Assembly: GCF_038957035.1 (NCBI RefSeq)
Contig: NZ_CP152412.1
Coordinates: 8,800,501 to 8,864,500 of the forward strand
Direction of reading: 5' to 3'
Source of the DNA: Bradyrhizobium sp. B097
GTDB lineage: Bacteria > Pseudomonadota > Alphaproteobacteria > Rhizobiales > Xanthobacteraceae
Length of the DNA: 64,000 nucleotides
In this document: positions 44,706 to 54,024 of the stretch, in pieces
Layout of the letters: every line of letters begins with the position of its first letter
Position numbering within the stretch: the stretch's first letter is position 1
Position numbers and translations under genes: made by a program
The notes under the pieces: generated by a model
The model's input: only the letters and a program-made list of their open reading frames with translations
The model's database searches: none
Told to the model about the DNA's origin: nothing

Positions 44706-44836
44706 GTGCGATCCCGAATCGGCGGGAACTGGCGCGAGCGGCGACGCCGAATGACTAAAATTGTTGTTTTTGACGAGTTTTGCGCCAACGGCCGGCCGGC
44801 CCCGTGCGCCGGCCTGGTGGGGAGGGACTGAAGCAC

Positions 44837-47104
44837 ATGCGGAGCGCGTCGGGAGGCCCCCGCGTCCTGTTGAGACGGCTCCGCGAAACCATGGCGGAGC
44901 AAGTCTCCGCCCAGGAACGCCTCGACAAGATCGTGGTGCTGATCGCGGCCAACATGGTGGCCGAGGTCTGCTCCTGCTACGTGCTGCGCATCGACAACAC
45001 ACTCGAGCTCTACGCCACCGAGGGTCTGAACCGCGACGCCGTGCACCGCACCGTGCTGAGCGCGCATGAGGGCCTGGTCGGCCTCGTCGCCAGCGAGGCA
45101 ACGCCGCTCAATCTCTCCGACGCGCAAAGCCACCCCGCCTTCGCCTACCGCCCGGAGACCGGCGAAGAGATCTACCACTCGTTCCTCGGCGTGCCGATCC
45201 TGCGCGCGGGCAATACGCTCGGCGTGCTCGTGGTGCAGAACCGCGCCAAGCGCACCTATGTCGAGGAAGAGGTCGAGGCGCTGCAGACCACCGCCATGGT
45301 GCTGGCGGAGATGATCGCCTCGGGCGAGCTTGCCGCGCTGGCCCAGCCCGGCGCCGAGCCCGCCGCGCGGCACTCGCTGCACAAGACCGGCGCGGTGCTC
45401 TCCGACGGCATCGCGCTCGGCCACGTCGTGCTGCACGAGCCGCGCGTCGTCATCACCAACTATATCGCTGAGGACCTGCCGAAGGAGATCAAGCGGCTCG
45501 ACACCGCGCTCGCCAATCTGCGCGCCGATCTCGACCGCATGCTGGAGCGCGGCGACGTCGCCGAAGGCGGCGAGCATCGCGAGGTGCTGGAAGCCTACCG
45601 CATGTTCGCCAACGACCAGGGCTGGTCGCACAAGCTGCATGAGGCGGTCGCCACCGGCCTCACCGCGGAAGCCGCCGTCGAGCGCGTGCAGTCCGACACC
45701 CGCGCGCGCATGCTGCGCTCGACCGATCCCTATCTGCGCGACCGGCTGCACGATCTCGAGGATCTCGGCCATCGCCTGATGCGGCAACTGGTCGGCCAGG
45801 ACCATGCGCCGACGCGCGAGCAGCTGCCCGACAACGCCATCCTGATCGCGCGCGCGATGGGCCCCGCGGCGCTGCTCGACTATGACCGCAAGCGGCTGCG
45901 CGGCCTGGTGCTGGAGGAAGGCACCGCGAATTCCCACGTCTCGATCGTGGCGCGCGCGCTCGGCATTCCCGCGGTCGGCGAGGTGCCGAACGCGCCCGGC
46001 ATTGCCGATCCGGGCGATGCCATCATCGTCGACGGCATTTCCGGCGAGATCTATGTCCGCCCCTCCGCCGAGATCGAGTCCGCCTACGCCGAGCGCGTCC
46101 GGTTCCGGGCGCGGCGGCAGGCACAATATTCGGCGCTGCGCGACAAGCCTTGCGTGACCAAGGACGGCCAGCCGATCGAGCTCCTGATCAATGCCGGCCT
46201 GACCATCGACCTGCCGCACATCGAGGACACCGGCAGCGCCGGCATCGGCCTGTTCCGCACCGAATTGCAGTTCATGGTGAGCCCGAGCCTGCCGCGTTCG
46301 AGCGACCAGCTCGCGCTGTACCGCACCGTGCTCGATGCCGCGGGCACCAAGCCCGTCACGTTCCGCACGCTCGACATCGGCGGCGACAAGGCGCTGCCCT
46401 ACATGGAGACCGTGGTCGAGGAAAATCCCGCGCTCGGCTGGCGCGCGATCCGGCTCGGCCTCGACCGCCCCGGCCTGCTGCGCGGCCAGATCCGCGCGCT
46501 GCTGCGCGCCGGCGGCGGCCGTGCGCTCAAGATCATGTTCCCGATGATCTCAGAGATCGCCGAGTTCGACCAAGCCAAGGCGATCGTCGAGCGTGAGCTG
46601 ACCTATCTGCGCCAGCACGGCCATTCGCTGCCCGAACGCATCGATATCGGCACCATGGTCGAGGTGCCGGCCCTGCTCTACCAGCTCGACGAGCTCCTGA
46701 AGAAGGTCGACTTCGTCTCGGTCGGCTCCAACGACCTGTTCCAGTTTCTGTTCGCGGTCGACCGCGGCAATGCCAAGGTCTCGGAACGCTTCGACATCCT
46801 GTCGGCGCCGATCCTGCGCGCGCTGCGCGACATCGTGCGCAAGGCCAAGATCGCGAAGAAAGCCGCCTCGCTGTGCGGCGAGATGGCGTCGAAGCCGATC
46901 GGCGCGCTGGCGCTGATTGCGCTCGGCTATCGCTCGCTGTCGCTGTCGGCGACCGCGCACGGCCCGGTCAAGGCCTTGATCCTCGACCTCGACGCCAAGA
47001 AGGCCGAGGCGATGATCAATCCGCTGATCGACGCACCGGTCGGCAGCGTCTCGATCCGCGGGGCGCTGACGAAGTTTGCGGAAACCGAGGGGCTGGCCTT
47101 GTAG
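44837..47104 (+). CDS. ptsP: Phosphoenolpyruvate-protein phosphotransferase PtsP (nitrogen PTS enzyme I)
   Basis: 755 residues. An N-terminal GAF domain (about 30-165; LDKIVVLIAANMVAEVCSCY) precedes the enzyme I parts: PTS N-terminal domain, phosphohistidine domain with the active-site His in EGTANSHVSIVARALGIPAV, and the PEP-binding barrel (GIGLFRTELQFM, FRTLDIGGDKALPYM, GTMVEVPALLYQL, VSVGSNDLFQFLFAVDRGN, SLCGEMASKP). EI-Ntr feeds phosphate to NPr and EIIA-Ntr, linking nitrogen/carbon state to regulation. ATG 44837 has GGAGGGA upstream. Confidence 0.95.
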   Translation: MRSASGGPRVLLRRLRETMAEQVSAQERLDKIVVLIAANMVAEVCSCYVLRIDNTLELYATEGLNRDAVHRTVLSAHEGLVGLVASEATPLNLSDAQSHPAFAYRPETGEEIYHSFLGVPILRAGNTLGVLVVQNRAKRTYVEEEVEALQTTAMVLAEMIASGELAALAQPGAEPAARHSLHKTGAVLSDGIALGHVVLHEPRVVITNYIAEDLPKEIKRLDTALANLRADLDRMLERGDVAEGGEHREVLEAYRMFANDQGWSHKLHEAVATGLTAEAAVERVQSDTRARMLRSTDPYLRDRLHDLEDLGHRLMRQLVGQDHAPTREQLPDNAILIARAMGPAALLDYDRKRLRGLVLEEGTANSHVSIVARALGIPAVGEVPNAPGIADPGDAIIVDGISGEIYVRPSAEIESAYAERVRFRARRQAQYSALRDKPCVTKDGQPIELLINAGLTIDLPHIEDTGSAGIGLFRTELQFMVSPSLPRSSDQLALYRTVLDAAGTKPVTFRTLDIGGDKALPYMETVVEENPALGWRAIRLGLDRPGLLRGQIRALLRAGGGRALKIMFPMISEIAEFDQAKAIVERELTYLRQHGHSLPERIDIGTMVEVPALLYQLDELLKKVDFVSVGSNDLFQFLFAVDRGNAKVSERFDILSAPILRALRDIVRKAKIAKKAASLCGEMASKPIGALALIALGYRSLSLSATAHGPVKALILDLDAKKAEAMINPLIDAPVGSVSIRGALTKFAETEGLAL

Positions 47105-47161
47105 CGACGCTGCCGTCGCCTCCGCCACCCCTACGCGCTTTCAGCAATTCGAGACTCCGCC

Positions 47162-48241
47162 ATGCTACCCGAAGCCAAACTCGACGTCCTGCTCGCCCAT
47201 CACGCCTCGCTCGAGGCCGAGCTGCTCGGCCAGGTCAACTCCGAGCGCTATGTTGCGATCACGCGCGAGCTCGCCGAGCTCAATCCGCTGATCGACGCGG
47301 TGAAGACCTATCGCGCTGCCCGATCGGAACTCGCCGACACAGAGGCGTTGCTGGCGGATGCGGGGACCGACGCCGAGATGCGCAGCATGGCGGAAGCCGA
47401 GCTGGAGACGTTGCAGGCGCGCATCGGCGATCTCGAACAGGAGATCCGGATCGCGCTGCTGCCGAAGGACGCGATGGACGACCGCAATGTGGTGCTGGAA
47501 ATCCGTGCCGGCACCGGTGGCGACGAGGCCTCGCTGTTCGCCGGCGACCTGTTCCGGATGTATGAGCGCTTCGCGGCCTTGCAGGGCTGGAAGGTCGAGG
47601 TGATCTCGGCGAGCGAAGGCACCGTCGGCGGCTACAAGGAAATCATCGCCGAGGTGCAGGGCCGCGGCGCCTTCGCCAAGTTGAAATTCGAGTCCGGCGT
47701 GCACCGCGTGCAGCGCGTGCCCGACACCGAGACGCAGGGCCGCATCCACACCTCGGCCGCCACGGTCGCCGTGCTGCCCGAAGTCGAGGACGTCGACGTC
47801 GACATCAAGGACACGGATTTGCGGATCGAGACCATGCGCGCCGGCGGCGCCGGCGGCCAGCACGTCAACAAGACCGAATCCGCGATCCGCATCACCCATC
47901 TGCCGACCGGCATCGTGGTGATGATGCAGGACAGCCGCTCGCAGCACAAAAACCGGGCGTCGGCGATGAACATCCTGCGCTCGCGCATCTATGACGCCGA
48001 GCGCCAGCGTGTCGACGCCGCGCGCTCCGCCGACCGCAAGGAGAAGGTCGGCTCCGGCGACCGCTCGGAGCGGATCCGCACCTACAATTTTCCGCAAGGG
48101 AGGGTCACCGACCACCGCATCAACCTGACGCTCTACAAGCTGCCGCAGGTGATCGCGGGCGAGGCGCTCGGCGAATTGATCGATGCGCTGACCACCGAGC
48201 ACCAGGCCGCGCAGCTCGCGGCACAGGGCGCGGCGGCGTGA
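47162..48241 (+). CDS. prfA: Peptide chain release factor 1
   Basis: 359 residues. RF1 recognises UAA/UAG and triggers peptide release. The GGQ catalytic tripeptide is at residues 231-233 in [20 protein letters not shown]; the codon-recognition loop is [15 protein letters not shown] (PDT at the usual PxT position). Helices at the start ([19 protein letters not shown]) and the end ([17 protein letters not shown]) are normal. Gene order ptsP-prfA-prmC supports operon transcription with the methylase of its GGQ Gln. Confidence 0.98.
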   Translation: MLPEAKLDVLLAHHASLEAELLGQVNSERYVAITRELAELNPLIDAVKTYRAARSELADTEALLADAGTDAEMRSMAEAELETLQARIGDLEQEIRIALLPKDAMDDRNVVLEIRAGTGGDEASLFAGDLFRMYERFAALQGWKVEVISASEGTVGGYKEIIAEVQGRGAFAKLKFESGVHRVQRVPDTETQGRIHTSAATVAVLPEVEDVDVDIKDTDLRIETMRAGGAGGQHVNKTESAIRITHLPTGIVVMMQDSRSQHKNRASAMNILRSRIYDAERQRVDAARSADRKEKVGSGDRSERIRTYNFPQGRVTDHRINLTLYKLPQVIAGEALGELIDALTTEHQAAQLAAQGAAA

Positions 48242-48272
48242 ACCGATCCGGCTGCTGGCTCCATTGATCGTC

Positions 48273-48421
48273 GTCGTCCCTGCCTAGTGCGCAATTGCGC
48301 ACGGGAGCAGGGACCCATAACCACAGGGCGTGATTGTTGATCCCGATATCGACCCCGACCGCCCAGATCGAAGGGCCGCGGCGTATGGGTCCCCGCTTTC
48401 GCGGGGACGACGGGCGGTTGG
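48273..48421. repeat. Large palindromic element, 'GTCGTCCCTGC' family
   Basis: Left arm GTCGTCCCTGCC with an inner hairpin GTGCGCAATTGCGCAC and GGGACCCATAACCACA; right arm CGCGGCGTATGGGTCCCCGC with TTTCGCGGGGACGAC. Left 'CATAACCAC', right 'CATACGCCGCGG' arm: the mirror image of 330-467. It sits inside the prfA-prmC operon. Confidence 0.85.
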
Positions 48422-48443
48422 TGTTGCACGAGGACACCACGTG

Positions 48444-49325
48444 ATGGCGCCCGTGGTCAACGCAACAATCGAGACGGCCCGCCGCGCACTGGCCGCGCGG
48501 CTGCAATCGGCCGGCAACGATTCCGCCGAACTCGATGCACGGCTGCTGGTCGGCGCCGCGCTTGGCCTCGATCTGACCGGCATGGTGACCGGCGCCAGAC
48601 GCATTCTGACGAAGGACGAAGCGGATCGCCTCGAGGGCCTCGCGCGGCGCCGCCTCGCCGGCGAACCGGTCGCGCGCATTCTCGGCATCAAGGAGTTTTG
48701 GGGACTGTCGCTGCATCTGACCGCCGCGACGCTGGTGCCGCGCCCCGACACCGAGACCGTGGTCGAGTGCGCGCTCGAGCTGCTGCGGGCCGACGGCGCG
48801 GCGGATCGCGCGTTGCGGATCGCCGATCTCGGCACCGGTTCGGGCGCCATCCTGCTGGCGCTGCTCTCGGAACTGCCGAACGCACATGGCTTCGCCACCG
48901 ACATCTCAGCGGAGGCGCTGCAGACGGCGAGCCGGAACGCGGCCGAGCTCGGACTTGGCCAGCGCGCGACATGGATCGCGTGCGACTATGGCAGCGCCCT
49001 GACTGGCGCGTTCGACCTGATCGTGTCCAATCCGCCCTACATCCCCTCGGCCGACATCGCCGGTCTCGACATCGAGGTCCGCGCGCACGACCCCCGCGCG
49101 GCGCTCGACGGCGGAGCCGACGGGCTCGACGCCTACCGCGCGCTGATTTCGCAATCTGCGGGTCTTTTGGCCTCTGGTGGATTTCTGGTTGTGGAAGTCG
49201 GGCAGGGCCAGAGCGGCGACGTTGAAGCGCTGATGACGGCTTCCGGGTTATCCCCAACGGGGCCGCCCAAGGCCGATCTCGGGGGCGTTCCGAGGGCCGT
49301 TTCAGCCCGCCGGCTGCCCCGATAA
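48444..49325 (+). CDS. prmC: Release factor glutamine methyltransferase
   Basis: 293 residues. PrmC methylates the Gln of the GGQ motif in release factors. The N-terminal helical domain (RALAARLQSAGNDSAELDAR) is followed by the methyltransferase core with motif I RIADLGTGSGAILLALLSEL and the substrate-binding NPPY in LIVSNPPYIPSADIAGLD, then DPRAALDGGADGLDAYRALI. ATG 48444 or the adjoining GTG 48441 is the start; GAGGA lies upstream. Confidence 0.95.
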   Translation: MAPVVNATIETARRALAARLQSAGNDSAELDARLLVGAALGLDLTGMVTGARRILTKDEADRLEGLARRRLAGEPVARILGIKEFWGLSLHLTAATLVPRPDTETVVECALELLRADGAADRALRIADLGTGSGAILLALLSELPNAHGFATDISAEALQTASRNAAELGLGQRATWIACDYGSALTGAFDLIVSNPPYIPSADIAGLDIEVRAHDPRAALDGGADGLDAYRALISQSAGLLASGGFLVVEVGQGQSGDVEALMTASGLSPTGPPKADLGGVPRAVSARRLPR

Positions 49326-49838
49326 AGTCCTATTGGAACGCAAAAAAACCTCTTGGAATATCCCCCGGGAACGACTACGTTCCGGCCACAACATCGGTGC
49401 TGGCCCCGTAACCGTTACGGGTGATGACCAGGGTTCAGCAGAGCCCGCCGATCGAAAGGTTCCAGGAACGCAGGTCTCATTGAGCGCAATAGCCGAAGCT
49501 GTGCTGCTCTCGACCGCCAAGCGAACGAAAGCCTGTTATTGCGCTTGAACACTTACGCACGAGAACTGGGCCTGTCTCAACGGGCGGAATGATTTTGTCG
49601 CTGGCGTGTTTGGCCGGCGGCGGTTGGGGAACGCGTCTTTGCTGAACGCGACTTTGCTGAACGAGATGGTCGGCGACATCGATGCCTCTTCGAACGGTAT
49701 TGCGATTCCGTGCGCCTAGACGCGCGCCGAATCGGACTCTGGAATTGGAATCTGGGAATCGGACTTCTGAGAATTCGGACTTCTGAGAAATCAGACTGTG
49801 GACTGCAATAACTTCAGGGCTGGAATAAAAGGCGACAG
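49326..49838. other. Gene-free stretch upstream of the DUF4167 gene
   Basis: 513 bases with only weak reading frames. A short dyad GTAACCGTTAC is at 49408. From 49759 the 16-base unit TCGGACTTCTGAGAAT occurs twice in tandem with a decayed third copy. The region probably holds the promoter and a long leader of the DUF4167 gene. Confidence 0.45.
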
Positions 49839-50612
49839 ATGAGAAACGGTCAGAACAACAAGCGGATGCGCAACCGGAATAACAACAACAATAACAACAA
49901 CAATAATAACCGGCGCGGCCAGAATCCCCTGACACGGGTGTACGAATCGAACGGACCCGACATCAAGATCCGCGGCACGGCCTCCCACGTGGCCGAGAAA
50001 TACGTCCAGCTTGCGCGCGATGCACGCTCCTCCGGCGATCCGGTGGCAGCTGAGAACTACTACCAGCACGCCGAGCACTACTACCGGATCATCGCGACCG
50101 CGCAGGAGCAATTCCGGCAGAATCAGCAACAGCCGCGCCCCGACGCCGAGGTGACGCAGACCGAAGACGACGACAGCGACGGCTATTCGAGCTTCGGCCA
50201 GGAGCCGGGCTTCGTGCCGCAGCAGCAACAGCCGTTCATGCGCGACAACGGCCAGCAGCCCTACCAGCAGCCGCGGGAGCATCGCGAGCGTGACCAGCAG
50301 CCGCGTGAGCAGCCGCCGCGTGAGCACCGCGAGCGCGAGCATCGTCCGCAGCCGCAGTATCAACCGCTACCGCAGAACCAGCCGCAGCCGGTGCTGGCCG
50401 ATGCCGGCGGCGTCGATCGCCTGCCCTCGTTCATCACCGGCGGCGCGCAGCCGCAGGTCAACGGTGGCCCCTACGAAGCTAACAATGGCGGCGCAGAACG
50501 TGGCGAACGCAGCGAGCGCTTTCCGCGCCGTCGCCGCCGTCCGCACGGCCCGCGCCCCGACATGGCGGCGCAGCCGGCGCCGAGCGACGACTTCAATCCG
50601 GGCAACGAGTAA
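49839..50612 (+). CDS. DUF4167 domain protein (basic, low-complexity)
   Basis: 257 residues. After RNGQNNKRMRNR comes an 11-residue Asn run, then the conserved DUF4167 core (about 25-95): NPLTRVYESNGPDIKIRGTA, SHVAEKYVQLARDARSSGDP and ENYYQHAEHYYRIIATAQEQ. The rest is Gln/Pro/Arg-rich and disordered, ending GERSERFPRRRRRPHGPRPD. The basic Arg-rich ends suggest nucleic-acid binding (inference). It follows prmC in most rhizobia. Confidence 0.88.
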   Translation: MRNGQNNKRMRNRNNNNNNNNNNNRRGQNPLTRVYESNGPDIKIRGTASHVAEKYVQLARDARSSGDPVAAENYYQHAEHYYRIIATAQEQFRQNQQQPRPDAEVTQTEDDDSDGYSSFGQEPGFVPQQQQPFMRDNGQQPYQQPREHRERDQQPREQPPREHREREHRPQPQYQPLPQNQPQPVLADAGGVDRLPSFITGGAQPQVNGGPYEANNGGAERGERSERFPRRRRRPHGPRPDMAAQPAPSDDFNPGNE

Positions 50613-50628
50613 CGCCACTGTGCGGCAA

Positions 50629-50649
50629 CCCTCCCCCTTCAGGGGAGGG
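50629..50649. terminator. Hairpin between converging DUF4167 and methyltransferase genes
   Basis: CCCTCCCC-CTTCA-GGGGAGGG, followed on the plus strand by TGAGTTTTC. A likely transcript end for the DUF4167 gene. Confidence 0.6.
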
Positions 50650-50659
50650 TGAGTTTTCA

Positions 50660-51409
50660 TCACTCCGCGTGACTGGATTTGCGCGTCGCCGTCGAGGATG
50701 GCACCAGCACCGGACGCAACGACGGGATCAGCTGCGTGCGTTCGCGGCGCGCCGGGATCGCGCGATAGACCTGCTTGCTCGCTTCCACGATATGCACGCC
50801 TGCGAACGGCATCGACAGCGCCGCGCCGACCCGCTCCCACGCCATCGCCGAGCGCAAGAACCAGCTGCCCTGCACCGGCGGCATGAACAGCGCCTCGCCC
50901 CATGACGCCGGCGTGAACCAGGTCTGCCGCAACAGCTGGGTAATCTGCGCCCGCGAATAGGGCCGGCCATGGCCGAACGGCGTGGCATCGGTGCGCGTCC
51001 AGACGCCGCGCCTGTTCGGGATGATCGCGATCAGCCGCCCCGACGGCGACAGCACCCGCCACACCTCGCGCAGCAGCCGCTCCGGATCGTCGGACATCTC
51101 CAGTGCATGCACCAGCAGCACGCGGTCGACCGCGGCATCCGGCAACGGCATCGAGAATTCGTCGATCAGGGTCGCCAGCGCAGGCCGGCCGGTCGGCCAT
51201 TTCAGCACGCCCTGGGCCGCCGGCATGAAGGCGATGCAGCGCTCGCAGGTATCACGGAACAGGCCGAGATAGGGTGTCGGATAGCCGAGGCCGAGCACGC
51301 GCTGGCCTTCCGCGTTCGGCCATCGCGCACGGATGCCGCGGTTGATCAGCTGCCGCGCCACGGTGCCGAGGCGCTGCGAATAGAAGTCGCGGAGGTCGAT
51401 GACGTCCAT
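50660..51409 (-). CDS. Class I SAM-dependent methyltransferase
   Basis: 249 residues. QRVLGLGYPTPYLGLFRDT is the weak motif I; AAVDRVLLVHALEMSDDPER and EVWRVLSPSGRLIAIIPNR match the methyltransf_11 type core. RRGVWTRTDATPFGHGRPYS and a proline-rich C terminus are found in the alphaproteobacterial group located beside gloB. Substrate unknown. Divergent from gloB. Confidence 0.85.
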   Translation of the reverse strand: MDVIDLRDFYSQRLGTVARQLINRGIRARWPNAEGQRVLGLGYPTPYLGLFRDTCERCIAFMPAAQGVLKWPTGRPALATLIDEFSMPLPDAAVDRVLLVHALEMSDDPERLLREVWRVLSPSGRLIAIIPNRRGVWTRTDATPFGHGRPYSRAQITQLLRQTWFTPASWGEALFMPPVQGSWFLRSAMAWERVGAALSMPFAGVHIVEASKQVYRAIPARRERTQLIPSLRPVLVPSSTATRKSSHAE

Positions 51410-51509
51410 GATCCTAGCCTAACATGCCCCCTGCAGCCGGGGAGCGCCGAAATTTGCGTTGCCGCCGGAGCGTTAACGCCATATTTCACCCCCATATTGG
51501 GCGCGGTAA

Positions 51510-51556
51510 GAGCATGATCCGGAAACGGCGACGCCGGCTTTTCGAAAAGATCATGC
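51510..51556. repeat. Short palindromic repeat, 'GAGCATGATC' family, copy 2
   Basis: AGAGCATGATCCGGAAAC and GCTTTTCGAAAAGATCATGC flank a short GC core (GGCGACGCC). It lies in the gloB promoter region, 37 bases before the start codon. Confidence 0.75.
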
Positions 51557-51592
51557 GCTGAAATGCCCGTCCCGTTTGTTCGTGGAGATATC

Positions 51593-52360
51593 ATGACCGC
51601 CGAAATTCGCACCTTCAGCTGCCTCACCGACAATTTCGGGTACCTGATCCACGATCCCGCCACCAAGGCGACGGCATCGATCGACGCGCCGGAGGCCGGC
51701 CCGATCATCAAGGCGCTGGAGCGCGAAGGCTGGACGCTGACCGACATCCTGATCACCCATCACCATGGCGACCATGTCGGCGGCGTCGCCGAGCTGAAGC
51801 AGAAATACGGCTGCCGCGTCGTTGCGCCGCACGACAAGTCGGCCAAGATCGCCAATGTCGATCTGCGCGCCGCCAATGCCGACGTCATCAAGGTCGGCAG
51901 CCTCTTGGCCCGTGTGGTTGAAACTCCCGGCCATACGCTCGACCATATCTCCTATGTGTTCGACGGCGAGAAGGCGGTGTTCGCCGCCGACACGTTGTTC
52001 TCGATCGGATGCGGCCGGGTGTTCGAGGGCACCTATCCCATGATGTGGGATTCGCTTCTGAAGCTGCGTTCGCTGCCGGACGATTTTCGTCTGTATTGTG
52101 GCCATGAATACACCGCCTCCAACGTGAAGTTCGCGCTCACCATCGAGGGCGACAATCCGCATTTGCAGGCCCGCGCCGAGGAAGTGACGAAGCTGCGTGC
52201 CGAGAACAAGCCGACGATTCCCGTACTGCTGGGCGACGAGAAGAAGGCCAACGTGTTCCTGCGCGCCGACGAGCCTTCGGTCGCCGCCAAGCTGCACATG
52301 AAGGGCGCCGACCCGGCGCTGGTGTTCGGCGAGCTCCGCGAGCGCAAGAACAAGTCCTGA
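51593..52360 (+). CDS. gloB: Hydroxyacylglutathione hydrolase (glyoxalase II)
   Basis: 255 residues. GloB hydrolyses S-lactoylglutathione to lactate and glutathione, finishing methylglyoxal detoxification. The binuclear metal motif is ILITHHHGDHVGGVAELKQK, with further ligands in VVETPGHTLDHISYVF and FAADTLFSIGCGRVFEG; the C-terminal glutathione-binding YCGHEYTASNVKFALTIE is present. GGAGA lies five bases before ATG 51593. The stop overlaps the cupin start by one base. Confidence 0.96.
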   Translation: MTAEIRTFSCLTDNFGYLIHDPATKATASIDAPEAGPIIKALEREGWTLTDILITHHHGDHVGGVAELKQKYGCRVVAPHDKSAKIANVDLRAANADVIKVGSLLARVVETPGHTLDHISYVFDGEKAVFAADTLFSIGCGRVFEGTYPMMWDSLLKLRSLPDDFRLYCGHEYTASNVKFALTIEGDNPHLQARAEEVTKLRAENKPTIPVLLGDEKKANVFLRADEPSVAAKLHMKGADPALVFGELRERKNKS

Positions 52361-52809
52361 TGTCACAGCTCTCGGCTGCCGACATCATCGCGCGGCTCGC
52401 GCTGCAGCCGCACCCCGAAGGCGGGCATTATCGCGAGACGTTTCGCGACGAGCGCTGTGATGCCGACGGACGCGCGCATTCGACCGCGATCTACTTCCTG
52501 CTCGCGCGCGGCGAACGCTCGCACTGGCACCGCATCGACGCTGTCGAGATGTGGCACCACTACGCCGGCGCGCCGCTGACGCTAGAGATCGCACAAGACG
52601 GCGGCCTGCCGCATGCGATCACGCTCGGGCCTGATGTCGCGCACGGCGAGCAGCCCCAGGCGATCGTGCCGGCGGGCGCCTGGCAGGCCGCGGAAAGCCG
52701 CGGCGACTGGACGCTGGTCGGCTGCACCGTGGCGCCGGGTTTCGAGTTCGCGAAGTTTGAGCTGGCACCGAAGGGCTGGGAGCCGCAGGGTCTTTCCCCG
52801 TCATCCTGA
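52360..52809 (+). CDS. DUF985-type cupin protein
   Basis: 149 residues of the cupin_5 (DUF985) family: LALQPHPEGGHYRETFRDER, STAIYFLLARGERSHWHRID, AVEMWHHYAGAPLTLEI and VGCTVAPGFEFAKFELAPKG. Structures of the family show a cupin barrel with unknown or sugar-related ligands. It is coupled to gloB by a one-base overlap. The palindromic repeat downstream begins inside the last codons. Confidence 0.9.
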   Translation: MSQLSAADIIARLALQPHPEGGHYRETFRDERCDADGRAHSTAIYFLLARGERSHWHRIDAVEMWHHYAGAPLTLEIAQDGGLPHAITLGPDVAHGEQPQAIVPAGAWQAAESRGDWTLVGCTVAPGFEFAKFELAPKGWEPQGLSPSS

Positions 52810-52900
52810 GGTGCGAGCGGAGCGAGCCTCGAAGGATGCACGGCCACAGTCGGGCCGTCGACCCTTCGAGACGGCCGCGTTGCGGCCTCCTCAGGGTGAC
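52800..52900. repeat. Dispersed palindromic repeat, 'CCTCGAAGGATG' family, copy 3
   Basis: GTCATCCTGAGGTGCGAGCG and CCTCAGGGTGAC outside; CCTCGAAGGATGCACGGCC and CGGGCCGTCGACCCTTCGAG inside. The first ten bases form the last codons of the DUF985 gene. Confidence 0.85.
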
Positions 52901-52927
52901 GGTGAAACAGTAGCAACCACGTTCTTC

Positions 52928-53012
52928 GTAGGATGGGTAGAGCGCAGCGAAACCCATCAACTTCTCTCCACGCCGCGAGATGATGGGTTTCGCTTCGCTC
53001 TACCCATCCTAC
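52928..53012. repeat. Palindromic repeat, 'GTAGGATGGGTAGAGCG' type
   Basis: Left arm GTAGGATGGGTAGAGCGCAG with CGAAACCCATCA; right arm TGATGGGTTTCGCTTCGCTC with TACCCATCCTAC. The right end covers the stop codon of the DMT transporter gene, so the repeat has supplied, or slipped into, its C terminus. Confidence 0.85.
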
Positions 53013-53881
53013 GCTTTCCTCCTCAGCACCATATCTTTCGCTGCGATGAGCCCGCCGCCGGCGATCAGGATCGCGGCGATGGCGATGTTGGCGCTCGGCT
53101 TGGCAAAGCCCGCGAGGATCAAAAACGCGGTCGAGAGCAGCGGCGTGGCGTAGGACGCCGCGCCGAGTACGCGGATGTCGCCGCGCTTCATGCCGATGTC
53201 CCAGGCGAAGAACGCGGCGCCCACCGGACCGATGCCGAGTGCGGCAACCGCGAGCCATTGCAGCGGCGTCGCCGGCCACACCGTGGTTTCCACCATCATG
53301 TGCACGGCTGCTGCGAGCACCGCGGTCGCGAGGCAGAAGCCTGCCACCGCATCCGTCGGCACCGCCTTGAGCCGGCGCGACATCACCGAATAGGCGGCCC
53401 AGACGAACGCCGCGACGAAGGCCGCCGCGAAACCTGGAATCTGCGCGCGTGTGAAGGCGCCGGTGTTACCGGCGAACAGCAGCACGGTGCCGGCAAGGCC
53501 AAGCAGCGCACCGACGATGTGATGGATCGCAAGCCGCTCGCCCGGCAAGAACGACGAGAACAGCACGATCAAGAGCGGCCAGAGATAGTTGAGCAGGCCG
53601 GCCTCGGCCGGCGGCGCGAAACGCAGCGCCAGGAAATACAGCGCGTGATAGCCGAACAGGCCGCCAACGCCGACGAGCCAGGCAATCGGCGACTGCTTCA
53701 GTGCGCCGAACGCTGCGGGACGGAACAGGAAGCTTGCGAACGCGACCGCGGCGCCGATCGCAAACGTCATGGCGGCGAGCTGGAACGCCGGGATCGCCCC
53801 GGTCGCGACCGTCATGACCGACAGCAGCGACCACATCAGGATGGCGGTCAGTCCGACAAGGGTGGCAGTTCGGGTCGTCAT
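53009..53881 (-). CDS. DMT (EamA) family transporter
   Basis: 290 residues with about ten hydrophobic helices in two EamA domains: TATLVGLTAILMWSLLSVMT, GVGGLFGYHALYFLALRFAP, PPAEAGLLNYLWPLLIVLFS, then VAAFVWAAYSVMSRRLKAVP and MKRGDIRVLGAASYATPLLS. Close to YddG-type aromatic amino acid exporters by the 'FGYHALYFLALRFAP' and 'NYLWPLLIVLFS' segments (family inference). The stop lies within a palindromic repeat. Confidence 0.88.
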   Translation of the reverse strand: MTTRTATLVGLTAILMWSLLSVMTVATGAIPAFQLAAMTFAIGAAVAFASFLFRPAAFGALKQSPIAWLVGVGGLFGYHALYFLALRFAPPAEAGLLNYLWPLLIVLFSSFLPGERLAIHHIVGALLGLAGTVLLFAGNTGAFTRAQIPGFAAAFVAAFVWAAYSVMSRRLKAVPTDAVAGFCLATAVLAAAVHMMVETTVWPATPLQWLAVAALGIGPVGAAFFAWDIGMKRGDIRVLGAASYATPLLSTAFLILAGFAKPSANIAIAAILIAGGGLIAAKDMVLRRKA

Positions 53882-53952
53882 CTGAATTCAATCCGTCGTG
53901 GCCGGCCCGGCCACGTCTCTGTCTCTGCTTCGCGCCTCGCGGTTGTAACGAC

Positions 53953-53979
53953 GAAAATGCCCGGCACAAGGCCGGGCAT
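53953..53979 (-). terminator. Rho-independent terminator of phaB
   Basis: On the minus strand ATGCCCGGC-CTTGT-GCCGGGCAT is followed by TTTCG, 46 bases after the phaB stop. Nearly the same hairpin follows phaA. Confidence 0.7.
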
Positions 53980-54024
53980 CACGACTTGATTGGGAACGTC
54001 CGCGACGCGACGACGCTTCTCGCG

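Noticed and set aside
44616..44831. A 71-codon plus-strand frame between lysC and ptsP
   Set aside because: No ribosome binding site, no motif, and it spans the palindrome at 44689; more likely promoter/leader sequence.
49333..49548. A 71-codon plus-strand frame after prmC
   Set aside because: Composition differs from neighbouring genes, there is no recognisable motif and no supporting ribosome binding site.
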